Positions 39,387 to 48,374 of a stretch of 64,000 bases of DNA are shown in pieces. Each line of letters begins with the position of its first letter. Position 1 is the stretch's first letter. A program made the position numbers and the translations under genes. A model generated the notes under the pieces. The model did no database searches, was not told the DNA's origin, and worked only from the letters and a program-made list of their open reading frames with translations. The stretch comes from Prevotella sp. (GTDB lineage: Bacteria > Bacillota > Clostridia > Oscillospirales > Ruminococcaceae). The stretch spans positions 1-64,000 of the forward strand of contig JAMPIC010000010.1 of NCBI GenBank assembly GCA_023663025.1. The letters are read 5' to 3'.

Positions 39387-40070
39387 ATGTTTGATTCAAC
39401 TTATCTGATAGTGCTACCGGCAGTTATTTTTGCCTTGATAGCACAGATATTGGTAAAGACAACGTTCAGCAAATACAGCGGCGAGGGAAATCAGCACGGC
39501 TACACAGCCAAAGAGGTCGCAAGAAAGATACTGGACGAAAACGGTCTCTACAACGTCAGCATCGAATATATCAGCGGAGAGCTTACGGATCATTTCGACC
39601 CGGCGGCAAACGTGATAAGGCTTTCCGATTCGGTCTATAACAGCACCTCGGTGGCGGCTATCGGCGTTGCGGCGCACGAGGTGGGTCACGCAATACAGCA
39701 CGCGCAGGGTTACACCCCGATAAAGATCAGGCAGGCGATCATTCCGGTTACGCAGATAGGCTCGAAGCTTGCCGTTCCGCTGGTGCTTCTGGGAATGCTT
39801 ATAAGCGCGTTCAGATGGCTTATTCCCGTGGGAATATTCCTCTACGCGGGAGTGGTGCTTTTCCAGGCGGTGACGCTTCCCGTTGAGTTCAACGCAAGCG
39901 GAAGAGCCTTGAAAACCCTCGATGAGAACGTTATCCTCTACAAGGACGAGGTCAGAATGGCTAAGAAAGTCCTTACCGCGGCGGCAATGACCTATGTTGC
40001 GGCAATGTTCTCGTCTCTTATGAGCTTGCTGAGGCTGATACTGCTGTCGGGCAGAAACAGAAGAAGTTAG
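39387..40070 (+). CDS. Zinc metallopeptidase, YugP family
   Basis: 227 residues. An N-terminal membrane helix (LIVLPAVIFALIAQILV), the zinc motif AAHEVGHAIQHAQGY, and two or three C-terminal membrane segments (PVTQIGSKLAVPLVLLGMLI; IPVGIFLYAGVVLFQAVTLP). The family is often found between fmt and rsmB in Clostridia. Substrate unknown. Confidence 0.9.
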   Translation: MFDSTYLIVLPAVIFALIAQILVKTTFSKYSGEGNQHGYTAKEVARKILDENGLYNVSIEYISGELTDHFDPAANVIRLSDSVYNSTSVAAIGVAAHEVGHAIQHAQGYTPIKIRQAIIPVTQIGSKLAVPLVLLGMLISAFRWLIPVGIFLYAGVVLFQAVTLPVEFNASGRALKTLDENVILYKDEVRMAKKVLTAAAMTYVAAMFSSLMSLLRLILLSGRNRRS

Positions 40071-40072
40071 CC

Positions 40073-41383
40073 ATGGGTGTGAAGTCTCCCCGCTTTACGG
40101 TATTGGAACTGCTTGCCGGAATGGATAAGCAGGCGTATTCTAACATCGCGCTTGATTCGGCGCTCGAAAGAAGCGGATTTTCGGACAGGGACAAGAGCTT
40201 TGTCTCCAGACTTTTTTACGGTACGGTGGAGCGTAAGCTCACTTTGGAGTATATCGTTTCGCTGTACAGTAATAAGCCTTTACACAAGCTGGACGCCTCG
40301 GTTCTCAACGTGCTGAAAATGGGTCTGTATCAGCTTCTCTATATGGATTCCGTCACCGACAGCGCGGCTGTGAACGAGTCGGTCGTTCTCGCGAAGCAGT
40401 GCGGAAAAACAAGTGCGGCGGGATTTGTCAACGCTGTGCTGAGAAGCTTTATCCGTGACGGGAAGAAAATTACTTTTCCCGAGGACAGGACGGAGCGTCT
40501 CGGAATAGAGTATTCCTGCGGGCAGGAGCTTGTCCGCAGGCTTTGCGGGGACTATTCTTTCGAGCTTGCGGAGGATCTGCTGAAAGCTTCGGTAACTCCC
40601 CACAAGACGTTTTTAAGGGTAAATAATCTGAAAATATCCTCCGATGAATTGGTTTCCGAGTTTGAAAAGCTTGGCGTTGCTGTAAAGGCGTGTGACATTA
40701 CAGATAACTGTCTGGAGGTTGACGGACTTGGCGATGTGGAACGCTGCGAGCTGTTCCGAAAGGGATTTTTTCACGTTCAAGACTTGTCCTCTCAGCTTTG
40801 CTGCAAGGCGTTGAACCCGTGCAGGGGAGATACCGTTATAGATTTGTGCGCCGCTCCCGGCGGAAAGGCGTTCACCGTTACAGAGATGACAGGCGGAACA
40901 GGCAGGATAATTGCCTGCGATATACACTCGAACAGGGTCAATCTTATAAAAAGCGGCGCGGAACGTTTGGGACTTCCGGTCGAGGCGGTGAAGAACGACG
41001 CTAAGGTTTTTAACGCCGATTTTCCGTTAGCGGACAAGGTTTTGTGCGACGTTCCGTGTTCCGGCTTCGGAGTTATCCGTTCAAAGCCGGAGCTGAAATA
41101 CACAGATTTGAAATCCGTTTCAAGGCTTCCCGAGGTGCAGTACGGTATTTTGTGTACCGCTTCGGAGTACTTAAAGGCGGGCGGGGAGCTTGTTTATTCG
41201 ACCTGCACGCTCAGCAGGGACGAAAACGATCGCGTTATCGACCGTTTTCTTGAAGAGCACAAAGGCTTCAAGCCTGTGGCTGTTATGGAAGAATACGGAA
41301 ACTCGGGGCATAAGGCGACGATTTTTCCCAAGGATTTCGGCTGCGAGGGATTTTTCATGAGCAAGATCGGAAAGGACGGCTGA
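40073..41383 (+). CDS. rsmB: 16S rRNA (cytosine(967)-C5)-methyltransferase
   Basis: 436 residues. An N-terminal NusB-like RNA-binding domain (about 1-135), then the Fmu/RsmB methyltransferase: DLCAAPGGKAFTVTEMTGG (SAM motif I), VLCDVPCSGFGVIRSKPELK with the proton-abstracting Cys, and VYSTCTLSRDEND with the catalytic Cys. The start is 2 nt after the metallopeptidase stop. Confidence 0.93.
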   Translation: MGVKSPRFTVLELLAGMDKQAYSNIALDSALERSGFSDRDKSFVSRLFYGTVERKLTLEYIVSLYSNKPLHKLDASVLNVLKMGLYQLLYMDSVTDSAAVNESVVLAKQCGKTSAAGFVNAVLRSFIRDGKKITFPEDRTERLGIEYSCGQELVRRLCGDYSFELAEDLLKASVTPHKTFLRVNNLKISSDELVSEFEKLGVAVKACDITDNCLEVDGLGDVERCELFRKGFFHVQDLSSQLCCKALNPCRGDTVIDLCAAPGGKAFTVTEMTGGTGRIIACDIHSNRVNLIKSGAERLGLPVEAVKNDAKVFNADFPLADKVLCDVPCSGFGVIRSKPELKYTDLKSVSRLPEVQYGILCTASEYLKAGGELVYSTCTLSRDENDRVIDRFLEEHKGFKPVAVMEEYGNSGHKATIFPKDFGCEGFFMSKIGKDG

Positions 41384-41387
41384 CGGC

Positions 41388-42413
41388 TTGAAAAAGGATA
41401 TCCTATCCTGTAGTTTGGACGAATTATATTCCGAAACAGAATCTATCGGCGAGAAAAAATTCAGAGGAAAACAGGTCTATGAATGGCTGCATACAAAAAG
41501 AGTTCACGACTTTTCCAAAATGAGTAATATTTCTTCGTCTTTACGCACAAAATTAGAGGAATTGTATTGTATAAATAGTATAAAAATTGTCAGAAAGCTT
41601 GAATCTTCTATAGATAATACTGTAAAATATTTATATGAGTTGTCGGACGGAAATCACATAGAATCCGTTTTGATGGACTATAAACACGGAAACAGCCTGT
41701 GCATTTCCACTCAGGTGGGGTGCAAAATGGGGTGCAGCTTCTGTGCGTCCACCATTGCTGGGTTCAAGCGGCATCTGCTTCCGTCGGAAATGCTTCTCCA
41801 GGTTTACGAGGCGGAACGGGACAGCGGCAGGCATATTGACAGCCTTGTGCTGATGGGCATTGGCGAGCCGCTTGACAATTTCGACAATGTTGTTAAATTT
41901 TTACAGATGATATCTTTTGAAACAGGAAAAAATCTCAGTCTGAGACACGTTTCGCTGTCTACCTGCGGGCTTGTTGACAGGATTTACGATCTGGCGGAGT
42001 ACCGCTTCGGACTTACCCTTTCCGTATCGCTCCACGCCGTTACGGACGCCAAAAGAAGCGGAATAATGCCCGTGAACAAAAAGTATCCCATAAACGAACT
42101 GCTGAAAGCCTGCCGTGAGTACATTGACAAAACGGGACGGCGGATTTCCTTTGAGTACGCGGTCATTCACGGCGTGAATGATTCTCCCGCGGACGCGGAG
42201 GCGCTGATTAAGCTGCTGAGAGGAATAAACTGCCATGTTAATCTTATACCCGTAAACCAAATCAAGGAGCGGGATTACCGTTCGGATAAGTCCGCTCTTT
42301 ACAAATTTGCGGACGCGCTGGAAAAGGGCGGTCTGAACGTTACGGTCAGACGAACCCTCGGCGCGGACATAGACGCCGCCTGCGGTCAGCTGAGGCGGGA
42401 ATACGAGGTCTGA
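41388..42413 (+). CDS. rlmN: Dual-specificity 23S rRNA/tRNA A-C2 methyltransferase
   Basis: 341 residues from TTG 41388. Radical-SAM enzyme: the 4Fe-4S motif is CKMGCSFC (CX3CX2C), with GFKRHLLPSEM and VLMGIGEPLDNFDNV, and the C-terminal RRTLGADIDAACGQL with the methyl-carrying Cys. It methylates A2503 in 23S rRNA and A37 in some tRNAs. Codon use between about 41420 and 41640 is more AT-rich than the flanks. Confidence 0.95.
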   Translation: MKKDILSCSLDELYSETESIGEKKFRGKQVYEWLHTKRVHDFSKMSNISSSLRTKLEELYCINSIKIVRKLESSIDNTVKYLYELSDGNHIESVLMDYKHGNSLCISTQVGCKMGCSFCASTIAGFKRHLLPSEMLLQVYEAERDSGRHIDSLVLMGIGEPLDNFDNVVKFLQMISFETGKNLSLRHVSLSTCGLVDRIYDLAEYRFGLTLSVSLHAVTDAKRSGIMPVNKKYPINELLKACREYIDKTGRRISFEYAVIHGVNDSPADAEALIKLLRGINCHVNLIPVNQIKERDYRSDKSALYKFADALEKGGLNVTVRRTLGADIDAACGQLRREYEV

Positions 42414-42454
42414 CGCGTATACATTTCCGAAAAACTGCGAAAGGAGTGCGGCTG

Positions 42455-43177
42455 ATGAAGGTCTATTCCGATACCAATATCGGATTGTCAAGAAGTGAAA
42501 ATCAGGACAGGGTACGTTCTGCGCTGATAGACGGCGGCGCTTGCTTTGCGGTTGTATGCGACGGAATGGGCGGTCAGAACGCCGGCAGCGAGGCAAGCGA
42601 AAGAGCCGTGAACATTGTTTTCGACAGGATAACAAAGGTTTTCCGCGCGGATTACGAAAGCAAATCTATAAAAAATCTGCTGATATCATCGGTGACTACG
42701 GCAAACTCGGTAGTCTACGACACGGCTATTTCAAGCATAGAAATGAGCGGCATGGGCACGACCTGCGTCGCCGCTCTGGTTTGCGGAAACAAGCTTTATG
42801 CGGTAAACGTGGGCGATTCGAGACTTTACCTCATTAACCATGAGATACGGCAGATAACCAAGGATCACACCGTCGTCATGCGAATGTACGAAAGCGGAGA
42901 GATCACCCGCGAAGAGCTTAAAAACCACCCGAGAAGAAACTACATCACAAAAGCGGTCGGCGTTTCGGACACGGTAGTTCCGGATTATTATGAGTTTGAG
43001 CTTACGGAGAATTCCTCGCTGCTGCTTTGTACGGACGGTCTTTCCAATTACTGCGACGAGGCTGATATTTTCAAAGCGGCAAAGGAGCTGAGTCCGGAGG
43101 AAGTCCCCGGAGCGCTTATCGGAAAAGCCCTTGAAAACGGCGGCAATGACAATATAACCGTTGCCTATATGAAATGA
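42455..43177 (+). CDS. prpC: PP2C-type Ser/Thr protein phosphatase
   Basis: 240 residues from ATG 42455 (AAAGGAG upstream; a GTG at 42446 lies too close to it). PP2C motifs: SRSENQDRV, VVCDGMGGQNAG (metal Asp), VGDSRLYLI, and DNITVAYMK. It reverses phosphorylation by the PASTA kinase encoded immediately downstream, the standard pair in Bacillota. Confidence 0.95.
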   Translation: MKVYSDTNIGLSRSENQDRVRSALIDGGACFAVVCDGMGGQNAGSEASERAVNIVFDRITKVFRADYESKSIKNLLISSVTTANSVVYDTAISSIEMSGMGTTCVAALVCGNKLYAVNVGDSRLYLINHEIRQITKDHTVVMRMYESGEITREELKNHPRRNYITKAVGVSDTVVPDYYEFELTENSSLLLCTDGLSNYCDEADIFKAAKELSPEEVPGALIGKALENGGNDNITVAYMK

Positions 43178-43213
43178 TTAAAGAAAACTGTTTACTGTAC
43201 AGGAGTGAATTTA

Positions 43214-45442
43214 ATGGATAAAAACATTGGCAGAAAGCTTGACGGCAGATATGAGATCACCGAGCTTATCGGCGTCGGAGGAATGGCTGACGTCTACAAG
43301 GCGACGGATATTCTCGAGGACAGAACGGTGGCGGTGAAGATACTGAAAAACGAATTTGCCGACAACGAGGAGTTCGTCAGACGGTTCAGGAATGAATCCA
43401 AGGCTATTGCCGTGCTTTCGCACCCTAACATTGTAAAGATATACGATGTGGGATTTACCGAAAAAATCCAGTTTATTGTCATGGAATATATCGACGGTCT
43501 TACGCTGAAAGAGTTTATGGAGCAGCAGGGCGTTATCAAGTGGAAAGACTGTATCCATTTTATAATCCAGATACTCCGCGCTTTGCAGCACGCTCATGAC
43601 CGCGGTATCGTCCACAGGGACATCAAGCCGCAGAACATAATGCTTTTTCCGGACGGCACCATCAAGGTCATGGACTTCGGCATTGCCAGATTTGCCCGCG
43701 AGGAGGGCAAGACAATCTCTGACAAGGCTATCGGAAGCGTACACTACATCAGTCCCGAGCAGGCGAGCGGGGACGTTACCGATGAAAAGAGCGACATCTA
43801 TTCCGTGGGCGTTATGATGTACGAAATGCTTACGGGCGAAAAGCCTTTCGACGGAGACAATCCCGTATCTGTGGCTTTGATGCATATGCAGAATGAGGCG
43901 AGACCTCTCAGAGCGGTAAACGATTCCGTTCCCGAGGGTCTGGAGGAGATAGTCCTGAGAGCCATGCAGAAAGAGGCTTCAAAGCGTTATCAGTCCGCGT
44001 CGGAGATGATAAAGGATATTGAGGAATTCAAGAAAAATCCCAGCATAGTGTTTGAGTATAAATATCTGTCCGAAAAAACTCAGTATTTCAATGCAGGAGC
44101 GGTCTCCAAGGCTGCCGCGGAATCGGCGTCGAGGGCGGTCGTTCCAAAGCCGGAAAAGGGCGGTGACGTCAGAAAAATGCGTACGCATACAAAAACTAAG
44201 GAAGAGCTTGACAGTTACGACAGTTACGATGATTATGAGGAGGACGAAAAGCCGTCCAAATCATCGTATTTTGTTGTGGTTCTGACAGCTATAGCTGCCG
44301 GTATCGTTATTATTGTAGTTGCATTTATTGCGATCATACTTATGAGGGTTATCGACGGCGGAGACGACGATGTTGTTATCGGCAAAATGCCCAATCTCCG
44401 CGGTCTGAGCTATCAGGAGGTAGCAAACTATTATGCAAGTTCCTTCGACGTTGTTGTGGAGAACAAGGAGTTTTCGTCCGAGTATCCCGAGGGTGCTATC
44501 ATTGACCAGTCCCCGATGGAGGGCAAGGACTATATGGTCGGAAACTCAACCGTTAAGCTTATCGTGAGCAAGGGTCCCCGTAAGGTGACCGTTTCAAACG
44601 TTTACGAGCTTGACTCAACCACAGCCATGAATATGCTCAAGGACAACGACGGCTTCAACGTCCTGATAAAAATGGTTTCGGATGAAAATATACCGAAGGA
44701 TTACGTTATAAAAACAGAGCCTGCCAGAAATGAAAAGGTTGATTACGGCTCAACGGTTTATATGTATGTAAGCTTAGGTCCCGAGATTCAGGACGTTGTG
44801 GTGCCCAGGTGCGTGGGTCATACGCTTGAAGAGGCCCAAACGCTTCTCGGAGACAAGTTTACCGTTCAGACAATGACCGAGGACTCTCTCGAACCGGAGG
44901 GTACGGTTATAGAGCAGAGTATTCCCGATATAGGCGAGGACGGTCAGCCGAATATAGTCAAGATCAATACCACGATAATTCTTACGCTCAGTACGGGAGT
45001 AATGCCGGAAACCGAGGCTGTCATTACTTTCCGGGTTCCCGACGGCATAAAGGGCAAAGCTACGTTCAACTGCTATGTAAACGGTACGATTATCGGTACG
45101 ACGACTATCGACAATCTGGCGTATGCGTCCACGGTCTCGATAGACATTAAGGGTACGGAAATGCAGAAAGTCATTCTTGAAGCGGTCAACGACGGTACCA
45201 AGGACAGCGATACTATCGGCGAGTATTCCGTTGACTTTGTGGAGAATACCGTTACGGAGGTCAAGTTTGAAAAGAACGCGCTGAAAAATCTGTTTACCGA
45301 AGAGGAAAGGACCGAGAGCACTACAAGAAGCAGCAGCGGACGCGAACCTGTTGTAATAGATCCCGACGATATCATAATCGACGATCCGTTTGACGAAAAC
45401 GAGGACGACAGCGCGTTCTGGAATGAAGTATTCGGATACTGA
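43214..45442 (+). CDS. prkC: PASTA-domain Ser/Thr protein kinase
   Basis: 742 residues from ATG 43214. An N-terminal kinase: GVGGMADVY glycine loop, Lys42, HRDIKPQN with Asp136, and DFGIARF. Then a juxtamembrane linker, one membrane helix (VVVLTAIAAGIVIIVVAFIA, about 355-377), three PASTA repeats that bind muropeptides or lipid II, and a C-terminal beta-rich extension with a Ser/Asp-rich end. It senses cell-wall status and controls growth, division or germination. The stop overlaps rsgA by one base. Confidence 0.95.
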   Translation: MDKNIGRKLDGRYEITELIGVGGMADVYKATDILEDRTVAVKILKNEFADNEEFVRRFRNESKAIAVLSHPNIVKIYDVGFTEKIQFIVMEYIDGLTLKEFMEQQGVIKWKDCIHFIIQILRALQHAHDRGIVHRDIKPQNIMLFPDGTIKVMDFGIARFAREEGKTISDKAIGSVHYISPEQASGDVTDEKSDIYSVGVMMYEMLTGEKPFDGDNPVSVALMHMQNEARPLRAVNDSVPEGLEEIVLRAMQKEASKRYQSASEMIKDIEEFKKNPSIVFEYKYLSEKTQYFNAGAVSKAAAESASRAVVPKPEKGGDVRKMRTHTKTKEELDSYDSYDDYEEDEKPSKSSYFVVVLTAIAAGIVIIVVAFIAIILMRVIDGGDDDVVIGKMPNLRGLSYQEVANYYASSFDVVVENKEFSSEYPEGAIIDQSPMEGKDYMVGNSTVKLIVSKGPRKVTVSNVYELDSTTAMNMLKDNDGFNVLIKMVSDENIPKDYVIKTEPARNEKVDYGSTVYMYVSLGPEIQDVVVPRCVGHTLEEAQTLLGDKFTVQTMTEDSLEPEGTVIEQSIPDIGEDGQPNIVKINTTIILTLSTGVMPETEAVITFRVPDGIKGKATFNCYVNGTIIGTTTIDNLAYASTVSIDIKGTEMQKVILEAVNDGTKDSDTIGEYSVDFVENTVTEVKFEKNALKNLFTEEERTESTTRSSSGREPVVIDPDDIIIDDPFDENEDDSAFWNEVFGY

Positions 45443-46335
45443 TGAGCGGTTGTATGGAAGGCTTGCTTTTAAAGGCTGTGGGGGGACTGTATACTGCGGA
45501 AACTCCGGCGGGTATTTTTGAATGCAAGGCAAGAGGTATTTTCAGAAAGCAGAATATATCTCCCTGCGCGGGGGATAGAGTGCTTCTGACCGATATTGAC
45601 GACAATACAGCTATTGTGGATAAAATTCTTCCGCGCAAAAACAGTATAGTCAGACCTCCGCTTGCAAATCTTGACTATATGGTTTTTGTGATTTCCACCT
45701 GCGAGCCTGCGCCCAATCTTACGCTGCTTGACAAGTTTCTTGCCATTGCGTGCCATAAGGGGATAAAAAGCGTCATTGCCGTGACAAAGATCGACTTGCG
45801 GAAAAACAGCGTCCTTGCGGATATTTACCGAAATTCGGGCGCGGAACTTATTGAAATTGATTACGAAGATCCGTCCTCATACGGAAAGCTGTACGGTATG
45901 CTTGTCGGAAAGGTATCAGCCTTTACAGGGAATACGGGCGTAGGCAAGTCCACACTGCTCAATCATATTTCTTCCGGATTGGATATCAAAACGGGGGAGA
46001 TCAGCAAAAAGCTTGGCAGGGGACGTCACACTACCCGCGCCGTGGAGCTTTATAGGCTTGACAACGGCGGCTATATTGCGGATACTCCGGGATTTTCCAC
46101 CTTTGAAACGCAGAAGTACGACATTATCTTCAAGGACGAGCTTGCGGACTGTTTCCCCGAGTTTCGGGAGTACGCGGGAAAATGCCGTTTTCCCGACTGC
46201 GCCCACATAAAGGAAAAAGGCTGCGCCGTGCTGGAGGCTGCGGAAAACGGTCTGATACCCGCTTCAAGACATAACAGCTACGCGGAAATGTACGAGGAAG
46301 CCAAACAAATCAAGGAATGGGAGTTAAAACAGTGA
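45442..46335 (+). CDS. rsgA: Small ribosomal subunit biogenesis GTPase RsgA
   Basis: 297 residues. An N-terminal OB domain, then a circularly permuted GTPase with TKID (G4) before NTGVGKSTLLNHI (G1) and DTPGFSTFE (G3), and a C-terminal zinc site CRFPDCAHIKEKGC. It acts late in 30S maturation. ATG 45442 overlaps the kinase stop, so translation is coupled. Confidence 0.95.
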   Translation: MSGCMEGLLLKAVGGLYTAETPAGIFECKARGIFRKQNISPCAGDRVLLTDIDDNTAIVDKILPRKNSIVRPPLANLDYMVFVISTCEPAPNLTLLDKFLAIACHKGIKSVIAVTKIDLRKNSVLADIYRNSGAELIEIDYEDPSSYGKLYGMLVGKVSAFTGNTGVGKSTLLNHISSGLDIKTGEISKKLGRGRHTTRAVELYRLDNGGYIADTPGFSTFETQKYDIIFKDELADCFPEFREYAGKCRFPDCAHIKEKGCAVLEAAENGLIPASRHNSYAEMYEEAKQIKEWELKQ

Positions 46336-46961
46336 CAGCGGAAAAAAAGTCCTGCCGTATATTCGGAGGTGCGCCCGTGGGCAATGACTGTAAAACAGTT
46401 CCGCCGTCCGACGAGTATTTGATCGCAGCGGACAGCGGTTTCTCCGTTCTGAAGCGCATGGGGATAATGCCCGATGTTCTGGTGGGGGATTTTGACAGTC
46501 TTTCCGAAGAGCTTCCGAGCGGCTGCGAAATAATTACCGCGGCGGCGGAAAAGGACGATACCGATACCATGCTTGCGGTAAAGACCGCAATGTCAAGAGG
46601 TTACAGCGATATAACCATAGAAGGTTCTGTCGGAGGACGGCTCGACCATACGTTCGCGAATATTCAGACGCTTGCCTATATCCTCGATAACGGAGGCAGC
46701 GGCAGGCTTGTCGGTGAAAACGATACCGCCGAGCTTTTCGGGGCAGGGGAGTACAGATTTCCTAAAAATGACAGTATGTACTTTTCGATTTTTTCATACG
46801 GCGACGAAGCGGTTGTAACTACGAGCGGGACAAAGTATAACCTGACAAGCTACCGCCTGACAAGCGGCTTTCCTTTAGGGGTAAGCAACGAGATACTTTC
46901 TGCGGAATGTACTCTTAAAGTTGAAAAAGGCAGGGTTTTGGTTATTTTTTCAAAAAAATAG
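46332..46961 (+). CDS. thiN: Thiamine pyrophosphokinase
   Basis: 209 residues from GTG 46332 (GGGAG at 46319-46323; ATG 46317 has poor spacing). IAADSGFSVLKRMGIMPDVL and VGDFDSLSEELP, then DDTDTMLAVKTAMSRGY and GGRLDHTFANIQTLAY, are the thiamine and ATP-binding segments. It makes thiamine diphosphate. The GTGA overlap with rsgA, and spoVM downstream, match the Bacillus order except that rpe is missing. Confidence 0.92.
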   Translation: MTAEKKSCRIFGGAPVGNDCKTVPPSDEYLIAADSGFSVLKRMGIMPDVLVGDFDSLSEELPSGCEIITAAAEKDDTDTMLAVKTAMSRGYSDITIEGSVGGRLDHTFANIQTLAYILDNGGSGRLVGENDTAELFGAGEYRFPKNDSMYFSIFSYGDEAVVTTSGTKYNLTSYRLTSGFPLGVSNEILSAECTLKVEKGRVLVIFSKK

Positions 46962-47018
46962 CACCGATTTTCACTTCCGGAATACTATATAGTAAATCAC
47001 TAACGGGAGGTATTTCAA

Positions 47019-47108
47019 ATGAAAATCGTTGTTATCAAAAGCCCCAAGCTTCTTTCGGGATTTTTCAGAATTGTTTTCGGGATAAAAAAATCCCCCGATG
47101 ACGAATAA
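47019..47108 (+). CDS. spoVM: Stage V sporulation protein M
   Basis: A 29-codon gene, easily missed: ATG 47019, stop 47106-47108, with CGGGAGG 9-15 nt upstream. The peptide begins MKIVVIKSPKLLSGFFRIVF and has the SpoVM pattern of an N-terminal strand, a Pro, and an amphipathic helix with Phe/Arg/Lys. In Bacillus, SpoVM marks the convex forespore membrane and recruits SpoIVA to start coat assembly. Its place right after thiN is also the Bacillus arrangement. The C-terminal SPDDE tail is a little longer than usual. Confidence 0.9.
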   Translation: MKIVVIKSPKLLSGFFRIVFGIKKSPDDE

Positions 47109-47112
47109 TTAA

Positions 47113-47153
47113 AAAGCAGAGCTGCCGGAAATACCCGTCGGCTCTGCTGATTT
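47113..47153. terminator. Terminator after spoVM
   Basis: AGCAGAGC pairs with GCTCTGCT within a longer imperfect stem, followed by GATTTT. It lies 5 nt after spoVM and also at the end of mcrC on the other strand, so it can serve both. Confidence 0.75.
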
Positions 47154-48364
47154 TATATGAAGAATGTTTCGGTAAGTACGGAAACGCTCAGGTCGATATC
47201 GTTCAGATCAATGAGGTACATAGTTTCGCCGATGCCGTTAAAAACAGTGTTCAGTACCTGAGTTACGGGGAAAATAAGCACTGTGTCCTTTTTCTCCGGA
47301 CCGCTGTAGTCAAAAAAGTTTTTGAACTTAAAGCGCATATTTATCGTTTTTTCCGTGACCCTGTTCATTATGTAGAAGTCGGATATCGGTTTCATTTCCT
47401 TGTCCATGCCGGTGTTGCTGATGGAGTTGCTTATTTTTTCCGGCGTGACAAAGTAGTAATTTGTGCGGTCGAGCTGTTTCCTAAGACTTGAAGCGATACA
47501 CGCGCTGAAAAGCTTATCCATGTGGAAAAGCATGGCATACTTGACCTTTCCGCCCGAAAAGAACGCGTTGCCCCTGTCCAGAAGGAACAGCCTGCTCCAT
47601 TTCATTGCGTTGAAGTAACGGCTCATGCTTCTGTCCTCAACGCTTTGCTTGAAGTCGTTTTTGGGATATTTTGAAGCCTCCACCTCGTCGAGAGACATAA
47701 GCAGCATGCGTATTTTTTTCTTGTTCAGCCCGTTTGACGACAGCTTGTCAAGGACTTCGAGGGTCTTTTTCAGCAGGCGGTTTTCCGCGCGGTTCACGCT
47801 GAAAATATCGTATTCGACAAAGAATTTTTCCTTGTGGGCGAAATTTTTCTTAGCGTGCTCCGAGTAAACCGTCTTTCCCTTTACGAACATCTCGTTGCCG
47901 CGGTAGGGGACATAGGTTTGTTTCAAACCGTTCCTCACCACGTTGAGCACCTCGTCCGTAAACATTCTGACAAATATTTCAAAAAGATTGAGCTGTTCCT
48001 TTTTGAAGTAACGCTCGTCGACCTTTTTGACGGGAATTTCCCGTATGCCGTCCAGCATACGCAGGAGCAGCAATTTTGACGCGACGATATTTTCCTCGCG
48101 GTCGAGGCGTATCTGCGGCAGTATCTCGATCTGCGTGCCGTCCTTCAGCATGATTATCCCCACGTATCTTGTGGGACGGAGAGCCTCGCGCCCGTCGTCA
48201 AGCGTGACCTTTTGCATGACCGAGTATTTGCGGCTGGCGGCAAAATCGTCCAGACGTTCATAGTTATGCTCCGACAGCAAAATGATGTTTTCGGAATCGG
48301 TCTCACGCGCGGTTCTGACGAAGCAGTCGGCTTCCGTTACAACATAGCGTTTTAATTTTTTCAT
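47153..48364 (-). CDS. mcrC: McrC-like restriction subunit
   Basis: 403 residues. McrC-family features: VGIIMLKDGTQIEILPQI (start of the conserved region), KQTYVPYRGNEMFVKGK, and the nuclease-like part at YFVTPEKI...KPISDFYIM. With McrB it forms a GTP- or ATP-driven DNA-cleaving complex acting on modified or foreign DNA. It follows the mcrB-like gene by 10 nt. Assigned by family resemblance and pairing; the PD-(D/E)xK residues are not individually clear. Confidence 0.82.
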   Translation of the reverse strand: MKKLKRYVVTEADCFVRTARETDSENIILLSEHNYERLDDFAASRKYSVMQKVTLDDGREALRPTRYVGIIMLKDGTQIEILPQIRLDREENIVASKLLLLRMLDGIREIPVKKVDERYFKKEQLNLFEIFVRMFTDEVLNVVRNGLKQTYVPYRGNEMFVKGKTVYSEHAKKNFAHKEKFFVEYDIFSVNRAENRLLKKTLEVLDKLSSNGLNKKKIRMLLMSLDEVEASKYPKNDFKQSVEDRSMSRYFNAMKWSRLFLLDRGNAFFSGGKVKYAMLFHMDKLFSACIASSLRKQLDRTNYYFVTPEKISNSISNTGMDKEMKPISDFYIMNRVTEKTINMRFKFKNFFDYSGPEKKDTVLIFPVTQVLNTVFNGIGETMYLIDLNDIDLSVSVLTETFFI

Positions 48365-48374
48365 ACAAACACCG

